Shown here piece by piece: positions 1-5,946 of a stretch of 14,185 nucleotides of DNA (position 1 is the stretch's first letter; the number at the start of each line of letters is the position of its first letter). This stretch comes from Burkholderiales bacterium. Its GTDB lineage: Bacteria > Pseudomonadota > Gammaproteobacteria > Burkholderiales > SG8-39. A model generated the notes under the pieces. It searched no databases. It saw only the letters and a list, made by a program, of their open reading frames with translations, and was not told the DNA's origin. The stretch lies in NCBI GenBank assembly GCA_919902965.1, contig CAKKSJ010000444.1, positions 1 to 14,185 of the forward strand. Reading direction: 5' to 3'. A program made the translations under genes and the position numbers.

Positions 1-5
1 CCCTT

Positions 6-20
6 GAGGGATGTCCCCTC
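6..20. other. short inverted repeat downstream of the permease gene
   Basis: Five-base arms GAGGG and CCCTC flank ATGTC, about 16 bases after the permease stop codon. It could be the stem of a transcription terminator for the minus-strand operon, but there is no T-run after it within the window, and the stem is short. A TAATG overlap at 34-38 also offers a possible start for a following minus-strand gene, but only 12 codons of it are visible, too few to judge. Confidence 0.2.
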
Positions 21-35
21 GTCTCGTTCCCCACA

Positions 36-1082
36 TTAAAGAACGGCATTGAACACATAGCCCACGATCAGAATGCCCGTGGCAACCACGCCGACAAACG
101 TTGCAATCAGGCGGATCTTGAGCACTTTGCGCAGAATCACCATCTCGGGCAAGGACAGCGCGATCACGCTCATCATGAACGCGAGCACCGTGCCCAGCGC
201 CGCACCCTTGGCGAGCAGCGCCTGCACGATCGGGATCACGCCGGCCGCATTGGTGTACATGGGCACGCCGATCACCACCGCCAGCGGCACCGCCCACCAG
301 GCGTCCTTGCCCATGAACGAGGCCATGAAGTCCTCGGGCACATAGCCGTGTATGCCTGCGCCGATGGCGATGCCGCCGAGAATATAGGGCCAGACTTTGC
401 CGACGATCTCGCGCACCGAAGCAAAGCCGGCGTCGAGGCGCTCGCCGAGGCTGAGCCTGTCCTCCCCGACGGCCGCGGCAGTGTGCGGCATGTCGCGCAC
501 CCAGTCCTCCAGATAGGCTTCCATCTTCAGCCTGCCGATCACCCAGCCAGCGGCGATCGCTACCGACAGACCCAGGCCCAGGTAAAGCAAGGCGATCTTC
601 CAGCCGAACATGGCGAACAAGAGCGTCAGCGCGACTTCGTTGACCATCGGCGCCGAAATCAGGAACGAGAAGGTCACGCCCAGCGGCACGCCCGCCTGCA
701 CGAAGCCGATGAAAAGGGGCACGGCCGAGCAGGAGCAGAACGGCGTGACGATGCCCAGACCGGCCGCCATGACGTTGGCCGCGCCCTCGCTGCGCCCGGC
801 CAGTAGCGCCCGCGTGCGTTCCGGCGTGAAGTAGGAATTGACCATCCCCATCACGAACACGATGCCGGTAAGCAACAGCAACACCTTGGGCGTGTCGTAG
901 AGGAAGAACTGCAGCGCCCCGCCGAGGTGACTGTCGCGTTCGACCGGCAAAGCAGCTACCAGCGCTTCGGCGGCAGGCATCAGCGTCTGATACAAACCGA
1001 ACCAGGCCGCGGCGGCCAAAAGCAGGAACAGGTACGGCTGCCGGCCGGGCCAGCGTCTCAGCGGGGCAACTAAAGCACTCAT
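36..1082 (-). CDS. ArsP/DUF318-type permease
   Basis: Encodes a 348-residue polytopic inner-membrane protein of the permease family PF03773 (ArsP_1, formerly DUF318, YraQ-like). Seen: hydrophobic segments throughout, the family hallmark TPFCSCS at residues 113-119, then SAPMVNEVALT around 143-152, and the second-half counterpart GVPMYTNAAG at 272-281, consistent with an internal two-repeat architecture. The start at 1082 is chosen because GAGGA lies 9 bases upstream; the frame stays open further upstream (to 1175) but that extension is not hydrophobic or family-like. Known members export methylated arsenicals (ArsP) or metals (Cu/Zn-type relatives); many have unknown substrates. It is the last gene of the reductase operon, 228 bp after the TorD-family chaperone gene, so it may move the reductase's substrate or product. 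The Cys pair of the CSC motif is intact. Family assignment is firm; substrate is unknown. Confidence 0.88.
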   Translation of the reverse strand: MSALVAPLRRWPGRQPYLFLLLAAAAWFGLYQTLMPAAEALVAALPVERDSHLGGALQFFLYDTPKVLLLLTGIVFVMGMVNSYFTPERTRALLAGRSEGAANVMAAGLGIVTPFCSCSAVPLFIGFVQAGVPLGVTFSFLISAPMVNEVALTLLFAMFGWKIALLYLGLGLSVAIAAGWVIGRLKMEAYLEDWVRDMPHTAAAVGEDRLSLGERLDAGFASVREIVGKVWPYILGGIAIGAGIHGYVPEDFMASFMGKDAWWAVPLAVVIGVPMYTNAAGVIPIVQALLAKGAALGTVLAFMMSVIALSLPEMVILRKVLKIRLIATFVGVVATGILIVGYVFNAVL

Positions 1083-1310
1083 GCGAGGGTTTCCTCGGTC
1101 ATCTTCAGCACGGGCACGATTTGCGCCCTTACCAGTGAAGACGAATGACCTCGCAAAAAGATGCTGCCGCGGCAAGAAGAAATATCATGTGAGCGGCGAG
1201 CGCTGCCCCAAATCGCTCACCCGTCCAGCCGCGGCCATGTGCATCTGGCGGGATGGTGTGCGGCCAGCCTGAAGTGCAGCAACCACCTTGCTACCGTCGG
1301 CAGCGGCGAG
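1083..1310. other. gap between chaperone and permease genes
   Basis: This 228-bp gap holds no recognised gene. On the minus strand one frame is open from about 1216 down to a stop at 1079 whose TGA overlaps the permease ATG (ATGA). Its last 15 codons read AQIVPVLKMTEETLA, which looks protein-like, but the only in-frame start candidates are TTG at 1156, internal GTGs and an ATG seven codons from the end, none with a clear ribosome binding site. A loose dyad, TGAGCG (1190-1195) with CGCTCA (1214-1219), could form a weak hairpin. No T-run follows it, so I do not call a terminator. Confidence 0.3.
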
Positions 1311-2003
1311 TCAAACTTCCAGTTGCGACGCCTCGTCATCAGGCAGCAATGCCAGTAGCAGCGTAACTGCGGCACGGATGAAATCGTGCGAAGTCGCTCC
1401 CAGTACGTCGGAAGCAAAGCGCGGCACCCACTGCAACATATGGCCACACACAAAGCCGGTACGTCGTCCGCACAACACCTGAACCGTTTGATCGTCGCCA
1501 TTGGCTCGCGCCAAGGCGATTTCCCGTTCGAGGAAATACAAAAACTCGAGTTCCAAACCAAGATGGTCGTCGGGGATGCGCACGTCATTTCGGCGCGCAA
1601 CCCCGGCGTCGGCATACTGGCGGCGAATAACGAGCGTATCTTCGGTCATGACGAGCCGGCTCGGCGACAGGTAGAACGATGCGTAAGGCACTGCAGGCGT
1701 CTGCGCGGGTCCCACGATCAGGCGGGTGAATTCGACCGCCAGCTCGTCTATCCAACCATCGCCCGCGTCGATACCGACTTCGGTCGCGACCCGCAATGCA
1801 TCGACCGCGTTCGCGAGCGCCGGAGATCCGCCCGTCGCCTCCGCCGCAGTCAGCGCCAATCCGAGCACTTCGTCGCTGGGACCGAAAAGAAACAGGCGCC
1901 GCAACAGATCGATGGCGAGGAGCGGCCGCGACCGGACCATCTGATCCGTCGCAACGGCCGGCGGCGATCCTTCTGCCGCCCGGTCTCGCATCGCGAGAGT
2001 CAT
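1311..2003 (-). CDS. TorD/DmsD-family molybdoenzyme maturation chaperone
   Basis: A 230-residue cytoplasmic, all-helical protein of the TorD/DmsD/NarJ chaperone family. These bind the Tat signal of a partner molybdoenzyme and hold export until the cofactor is inserted. Seen: EFTRLIVGP at 91-99 followed by PYASFY at 106-111, the E(Y/F)xRLFxGP...PYxSxY signature, and PDDHLGLELEFLYFL at 144-158, the second conserved block. The ATG at 2003 overlaps the stop of the catalytic-subunit gene by four bases (ATGA), implying translational coupling and making that enzyme the client. An in-frame ATG at 1991 is a possible alternative start. Length is normal for the family. Family certain; the specific client is inferred from position. 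Confidence 0.9.
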   Translation of the reverse strand: MTLAMRDRAAEGSPPAVATDQMVRSRPLLAIDLLRRLFLFGPSDEVLGLALTAAEATGGSPALANAVDALRVATEVGIDAGDGWIDELAVEFTRLIVGPAQTPAVPYASFYLSPSRLVMTEDTLVIRRQYADAGVARRNDVRIPDDHLGLELEFLYFLEREIALARANGDDQTVQVLCGRRTGFVCGHMLQWVPRFASDVLGATSHDFIRAAVTLLLALLPDDEASQLEV

Positions 2004-4852
2004 GCTTTCCTGACCGCCACGATCATGTCGGCAAAAGCCGGGAACCCCATGATCGGACTCAAGGCCGTCGGATCGACCATTTCGTTATGTAGCGGCGTGT
2101 AGCTTCGGCTCTGATATGCCGGCCCCAACCCGGGGCTGAAGCGGCCACCGGCGCCGAATCCCATCTTGATCACGCCGGGCCGCATGCCGCCCGATGCATA
2201 GACTTTGCCGCGTGTGGTCCGCTTCAAGGGATTCGATACGACGACCAGATCCCCCGTCTTCAAGCCGAGCCGCTTCGCATCCCCGTTGTTCATCCACACG
2301 GTGGCGACCGAGTAGCTGTTGGCCTTGAATTTCTTCTTGACGGCCTTGATTGGCTCGCGGCCCACAGCTTGTCCTTCGGGCACCTCGCATTCGAACGCGT
2401 TGTTGAGCGGCTGCCAGGTGCCTTCGGTCTTGATTTCCCCGAGCCAGGGCACCATCTGCGTTCCGCTCATCGCGTGGTGCACCTTGCCGCAGATCAACTG
2501 GAACGGATAGTCCTTGCCATACTTGGCGTATTCCGGGTTCGTGTACGGGTTCCAGACGGTTTCGAACCAGAAGAAGGTCGATGGATATTTCGTGAAGCCC
2601 ACGCGCTTCAGCCCCTCGGGCGATTCGTTGTTGGCCTTCTCGATCTTCTCGTTGTAGGGCCGATAACCGCCGAAACGCTTGCCGCCCTCGGTCCAGTCGA
2701 ACTTGAACTCGATGCGCCGTGTCGAGGTCGGCGGGAACACGCCATTCGGTTCGTCCGCGTTCGACTTCTTGTAGCGGTACCAACTCATCGGCCACACCGC
2801 CACGCCTTGGTTCGCGCGCAGCCACTCGACCGTGACCGGTTTGCCGACGATCAGCTTCTTTGCCTCGTCGATCGTGACGTCGCCCTTTTCCAGCGATTCC
2901 GGGTTGCCGATGATGGTGTAGCCCTCGGGGTACTTCGGGTACGGCAGCGGCGTGCCGATGTTGGCTTTGCCCGGTGCAGGCGCCAGCATCTCGTTGACGA
3001 AGTCCTCTTCGGTCCGGTATTTCTGCCAGAAATCTGCCCCCTTGAGATCGGTATCGCCGAGATCCGCCAGCCGCTTCGCGAGCAGGTTCATGATCTCGGT
3101 CGGCTTTTTAGATTCGTACAAGGGCTCAATGACCGCGTCGCGGTTGTAGATCAGCGGGTGCGACGGGTAGATGTCGGCAACGCTTTGCCGCTCGGCATAG
3201 CTCGCCTCCGGCAGGATCACGTCGGCGTACAGCGCGCTCTCGAGGTACAGCGTGTCGATGATGACATTGAGCTCGAGCTTGTAATTGCCGGCAGCGTCCT
3301 TGGCAGTGAGTGCCTTCTGCCAGGCGTACGGCGCCGATCCGGTGTAGACCGAATTGCCCGTGCGCAGAACGTACCCCTTCATCGGATAGCGGTGGCCCCT
3401 TAAGGGACCGTAGCGGATCTCGACCCCGTTCTCGATCACGTCGGGATAGTCGGCGACCACGTCGTCCCAGGCCGCCGGGAATTTGCTCCCGAAAGCGTCC
3501 ATGTGCAAGTGCTCAACCTCGCCCTCGACCTGCTTGCCGCCGATCGCTCGATGCACCTTGCGCTTCAGGAACTGCTTGCCGGTGGCGCTGCCACCCTTGC
3601 TCGATTTGGTGAGTTCGGTGTCGATCACGCCGCCGGGAACATCGAAGTTGCCGGTGATGACATTGAGCGCCACGCCGATGATCGAGGCGCAGTAGCCGTT
3701 GAAATGGTGCCCGGGCGACTGCATGCCCCAGACCAGCGCCGCCGGCTTGGTGATGCCGAACAGATGCGCGACCTCCTGGATCTGCGCCTTGTTCAAGCCG
3801 GTGCGCCCGGCTGCCCAGTCGAGGCTGAAATACGGCAGACCGTTGATCGGATCGCTCTTCGTCCACCACGATTTGAACGCAGCTTCGAATTCTTCCCAGC
3901 CTACCGAATATTTCTTGAAGTTCCAGTCGATATATTTGTGCGCCGGATCACTCTGGCTATCGTTCTCCAGGATGTAGCGCAGCATCGCGCCAAACAAGTC
4001 GCCGTCGGTACCGGCGCGCGGCGCGAGCCACATGTCGGCCTTGGCAGCCGTATTGCTGAGCGCCGGATCGACAACGATGACCTTGCAGCCCGATTCCTGC
4101 TGCGCCGCCACGGTGCCGCGGCTCTCATACGCGATCCGCGTGGCGACGAACGGATTCCAGCCGTTGTAGACAATGAGCTTGGTGCGGTAAGTCGAGTCGT
4201 GCTTCAGGCTGCCATCGGGCTGGCGCACGAGCTGCGGCCGCATGATGTCCGGCTCCCAACGCTTGCCGTTGACCATGAGTTTGGGGCCGTGGCGCCGCGG
4301 CGTGTCGCAAATCGAGCCGTGTTCGACGCAGTTCGGCGTGCCGTAGGCGAAGAACAGCCGGTGGTAGTGGTCGCGGTCGGTCACGTCGCCGGCGTCCATC
4401 ACGACGGACTCTGCGCCGTATTTCTTTTTGATGTCGGTGAGCTTCCTGGCGATAAGGTCAATCACCTCGTCCCAGCTCGCCTGGCGGAACTTGCCTTCAC
4501 CGCGCTCACCCACGCGGATAAGCGGGTGCTTGAGACGGTAGGGGGAATAGATCAACTGCTGGCCCGATGCGCCCTTGGCGCAGCAGGCGCCATCGTTCAT
4601 TGCCACCGCCTTGTTGCCGTAGATCTTGGCGAGGCGGCCGTTCTGCACCCACATCTCCATGCCACACTCGGCGGGGCACATGACGTCGGCCGTATAGCGC
4701 ACCTGATACGTTCCCATCCCGAGCTGCGCCGCCTGCGCCTCCGACGCGGTCAATGTATTGAGCGCGAGCAGGCCGCTGCCCTGGAGTGCCGCAGCGCTGG
4801 CGGCATAACCCGTCGATTTAAGGAAATCTCTGCGCGAAACCTTCATGTCCAT
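2000..4852 (-). CDS. Tat-exported molybdopterin oxidoreductase, catalytic subunit (Psr/Phs/Ttr/Arr-like)
   Basis: A 950-residue catalytic subunit of the DMSO-reductase superfamily, expected to act in the periplasm with Mo-bis-PGD. Seen: a textbook Tat motif SRRDFLK at residues 6-12, hydrophobic stretch, and a likely cleavage near EAQA (38-41). The Fe-S region reads C59-x3-C63-x3-M67 and then C90-C91, so the usual third Cys is Met and the fourth Cys has an extra Cys beside it. HGSIC at 178-182 gives Cys182 as the probable Mo ligand, by analogy with polysulfide, thiosulfate and arsenate reductases; SPGHHFNG, NVITGNFDVPGG and the C-terminal molydopterin-dinucleotide-binding part are typical of the family. 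The start at 4852 is chosen over an upstream TTG because GGAGGT sits 6 bases before it. It lies 59 bp after the Fe-S subunit gene and overlaps the chaperone gene. Substrate cannot be read; S-, Se- or As-oxyanions are candidates. Confidence 0.92.
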   Translation of the reverse strand: MDMKVSRRDFLKSTGYAASAAALQGSGLLALNTLTASEAQAAQLGMGTYQVRYTADVMCPAECGMEMWVQNGRLAKIYGNKAVAMNDGACCAKGASGQQLIYSPYRLKHPLIRVGERGEGKFRQASWDEVIDLIARKLTDIKKKYGAESVVMDAGDVTDRDHYHRLFFAYGTPNCVEHGSICDTPRRHGPKLMVNGKRWEPDIMRPQLVRQPDGSLKHDSTYRTKLIVYNGWNPFVATRIAYESRGTVAAQQESGCKVIVVDPALSNTAAKADMWLAPRAGTDGDLFGAMLRYILENDSQSDPAHKYIDWNFKKYSVGWEEFEAAFKSWWTKSDPINGLPYFSLDWAAGRTGLNKAQIQEVAHLFGITKPAALVWGMQSPGHHFNGYCASIIGVALNVITGNFDVPGGVIDTELTKSSKGGSATGKQFLKRKVHRAIGGKQVEGEVEHLHMDAFGSKFPAAWDDVVADYPDVIENGVEIRYGPLRGHRYPMKGYVLRTGNSVYTGSAPYAWQKALTAKDAAGNYKLELNVIIDTLYLESALYADVILPEASYAERQSVADIYPSHPLIYNRDAVIEPLYESKKPTEIMNLLAKRLADLGDTDLKGADFWQKYRTEEDFVNEMLAPAPGKANIGTPLPYPKYPEGYTIIGNPESLEKGDVTIDEAKKLIVGKPVTVEWLRANQGVAVWPMSWYRYKKSNADEPNGVFPPTSTRRIEFKFDWTEGGKRFGGYRPYNEKIEKANNESPEGLKRVGFTKYPSTFFWFETVWNPYTNPEYAKYGKDYPFQLICGKVHHAMSGTQMVPWLGEIKTEGTWQPLNNAFECEVPEGQAVGREPIKAVKKKFKANSYSVATVWMNNGDAKRLGLKTGDLVVVSNPLKRTTRGKVYASGGMRPGVIKMGFGAGGRFSPGLGPAYQSRSYTPLHNEMVDPTALSPIMGFPAFADMIVAVRKA

Positions 4853-4858
4853 GATCAA

Positions 4859-4864
4859 ACCTCC
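4859..4864 (-). promoter_or_regulatory. ribosome binding site deciding the catalytic-subunit start
   Basis: GGAGGT on the minus strand, six bases before the ATG at 4852. This ideal spacing favours that ATG over the in-frame TTG at 4858, which would overlap the site, and over the next ATG at 4846. Confidence 0.75.
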
Positions 4865-4911
4865 GAACCGTCTATTTCGATGAGTAACTCGTCAGATCCC
4901 GGATGACCGGC

Positions 4912-5580
4912 TCAACTCCGGTTCAGGAGCCCGTCGGCAACGTCGAATACCTTCTTGTCTGGCGCGATGTAGTACACCCGCGGCTTGGTTCCGAACTCGG
5001 GATGGCGGACATCGGGCTTTTCTGACGCGATGAGCTTCGAGATGCGGCTGTTCGGGTCGGCCAGATCGCCGAACACGATCGCTTTGCCGAAACAGTTGCG
5101 GGCGCACGCCGTTTCTTCTTGCCCTGCTTCCAGCCGCGAACTGCAGAAATCGCACTTGTCGACAACTCGGAGATTTTTAACCGGCGTCTTGGCGAGCTCG
5201 GGCACGTCCTTCACATACGGCTTCGGGTTGTTCTTGATCGGCAGATACGGGTGCATATAGCGGGCACCGTACGGGCACCCAGGGACGCATTGCCCGCAAC
5301 CGATGCAGAGGTCGCGGTTGACCATGACGACGCCGTCCTCGCGCTTGTAGGTGGCCCCCTTGACGGGGCAAGCCTGGATGCACGGCGCTTCGTCGCACTG
5401 ATTGCAGAACTTCGACAGAAAATAGCGTTTGGCCGCTGGATATTCACCGTCCTCCTGGATTTCAACACGCGAGCGAAAGCCGCCTATCGGCACGCCATTT
5501 TCCATCTTGCAGCTAACCTGACAGGACGTGCAGCCGATGCACCGGCGCAGGTCAATCAGCATTCCGTATTGCTTTGCCAT
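4912..5580 (-). CDS. four-cluster [4Fe-4S] electron-transfer subunit (DmsB/PsrB/PhsB/TtrB type)
   Basis: A 222-residue iron-sulfur subunit that passes electrons to the catalytic subunit. Seen: four cysteine quartets, C14-C17-C20-C24, C59-C62-C67-C71, C92-C95-C98-C102 and C143-C146-C159-C163, with the spacing of DmsB-like proteins, so four [4Fe-4S] clusters are expected. It has no Tat or Sec signal, so it presumably crosses the membrane bound to the Tat-bearing catalytic subunit. GGGAGGAG lies just before the ATG at 5580. It is the first gene of the operon; its promoter region carries an FNR-type box. Such subunits normally receive electrons from a membrane quinol oxidase subunit or a cytochrome, but none is encoded next to it. 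Family firm; the electron donor is unknown. Confidence 0.93.
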   Translation of the reverse strand: MAKQYGMLIDLRRCIGCTSCQVSCKMENGVPIGGFRSRVEIQEDGEYPAAKRYFLSKFCNQCDEAPCIQACPVKGATYKREDGVVMVNRDLCIGCGQCVPGCPYGARYMHPYLPIKNNPKPYVKDVPELAKTPVKNLRVVDKCDFCSSRLEAGQEETACARNCFGKAIVFGDLADPNSRISKLIASEKPDVRHPEFGTKPRVYYIAPDKKVFDVADGLLNRS

Positions 5581-5621
5581 AACTCCTCCCGAATTGAATT
5601 CGTAGGTTTACCACGCAGGTC

Positions 5622-5627
5622 AGTATG
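5622..5627 (-). promoter_or_regulatory. candidate -10 element of the reductase operon
   Basis: CATACT on the minus strand matches four of six positions of TATAAT. Its centre is 31 bases from the centre of the FNR-type box, which puts that box near -41.5 and a start site near 5615, about 35 bases before the first gene. No separate -35 hexamer is needed at an FNR class II promoter. Confidence 0.5.
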
Positions 5628-5648
5628 ATGCGCCGTCGTGGACTCGAA

Positions 5649-5662
5649 TTGATCTAGATCAA
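5649..5662 (-). promoter_or_regulatory. FNR/ANR-type binding site
   Basis: TTGATCTAGATCAA is a perfect palindrome and an exact match to the FNR/ANR consensus TTGAT-N4-ATCAA. It lies 69 bases from the start codon of the Fe-S subunit gene. Together with the -10 candidate it forms a class II arrangement, so the operon is probably switched on when oxygen is absent. DNR/NnrR-type Crp/Fnr regulators use very similar sites and cannot be excluded. Confidence 0.8.
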
Positions 5663-5722
5663 TGCCGAAAGCGGCCAACACGGCGGTAGTTCATTTGCGT
5701 CATGCCCGCGGCAACAAGTGCG

Positions 5723-5749
5723 GCGCTAATGTCAATTATCGACATGCGC
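5723..5749. repeat. interrupted dyad upstream of the reductase operon
   Basis: GCGC-TA-ATGTC, a 7-base spacer (AATTATC), then GACAT-GCGC: nine paired bases with a two-base bulge. It lies about 60 bases upstream of the FNR-type box and contains the stop codon of the candidate small ORF. It could be a regulator operator, for example for the LuxR-type protein, or a hairpin ending that transcript. No T-run follows on either strand. Confidence 0.35.
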
Positions 5750-5872
5750 CTGGATCGCTTGCGCAATAGCTGCAATGCGCGCTGTTTTCGACCCTTCGTC
5801 AAGTTCGCGCGCCCGTACACGCGAAATCACATCGCGTGCTTCGCCGGCCAGAGGAGACGAGAAAATGCACAC
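5732..5872 (-). CDS. possible small protein, or 3' remnant of a lost gene (46 codons)
   Basis: An unrecognised open frame from a GTG at 5872 to a TGA at 5732. The second half, RELDEGSKTARIAAIAQAI and a few residues more, reads like a charged amphipathic helix and looks more protein-like than the shadow frames around it. GGAAGG lies only three bases before the GTG, a poor spacing. An internal GTG at 5830 would give 32 residues. It is in the same direction as the regulator and the operon. It could be a genuine small protein, or the tail of a gene whose front half was lost by frameshift, since the regulator's frame is also open just upstream. I cannot assign a function. Confidence 0.25.
   Translation of the reverse strand: MCIFSSPLAGEARDVISRVRARELDEGSKTARIAAIAQAIQAHVDN
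5818..5838. repeat. perfect 7-bp inverted repeat
   Basis: CACGCGA and TCGCGTG flank the 7-base loop AATCACA. The arms are perfect complements. It is a candidate operator for the upstream LuxR-type regulator, or a hairpin; it lies about 240 bases from the reductase operon start and has no T-run, so it is not a convincing terminator. Confidence 0.35.
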
Positions 5873-5946
5873 GATCCTTCCACCACCGCAGGCAGCTCGA
5901 CCAGATGCTGCTCGACTTCGTGTACGCCGCAGCGGCTATGCTCCGG

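Larger units (their letters stand above)
5581..5946. other. regulatory gap between the LuxR gene and the reductase operon
   Basis: This 366-bp stretch contains the FNR-type box and promoter near the operon, two dyads (5723-5749 and 5818-5838) and a possible small ORF. The regulator's reading frame stays open for 39 codons after its stop (down to a TGA at 5827-5829), with protein-like content such as VEQHLVELPAVVEGS. The overlapping small ORF then takes over in another frame, which could indicate a decayed, frameshifted gene. No T-run terminator was seen after the regulator gene. Confidence 0.5.

Noticed and set aside
1083..1175. Longer permease start at 1175
   Set aside because: The added residues are charged and not family-like; ATG 1082 has a usable ribosome binding site.
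1217..1615. Minus-strand frame of 132 codons overlapping the chaperone gene
   Set aside because: It overlaps the confidently assigned TorD-family gene in another frame and has no family-like sequence.
2369..3403. Plus-strand open frame of 344 codons
   Set aside because: Antisense shadow of the same catalytic subunit gene; no domain features.
3503..4906. Long plus-strand open frame (467 codons) opposite the catalytic subunit
   Set aside because: It is the antisense of a certain gene in GC-rich DNA and its translation is low-complexity, Arg/His-rich and unlike any family.
5723..5838. Dyads read as rho-independent terminators for the LuxR-type gene
   Set aside because: Neither is followed by a T-run on the minus strand.
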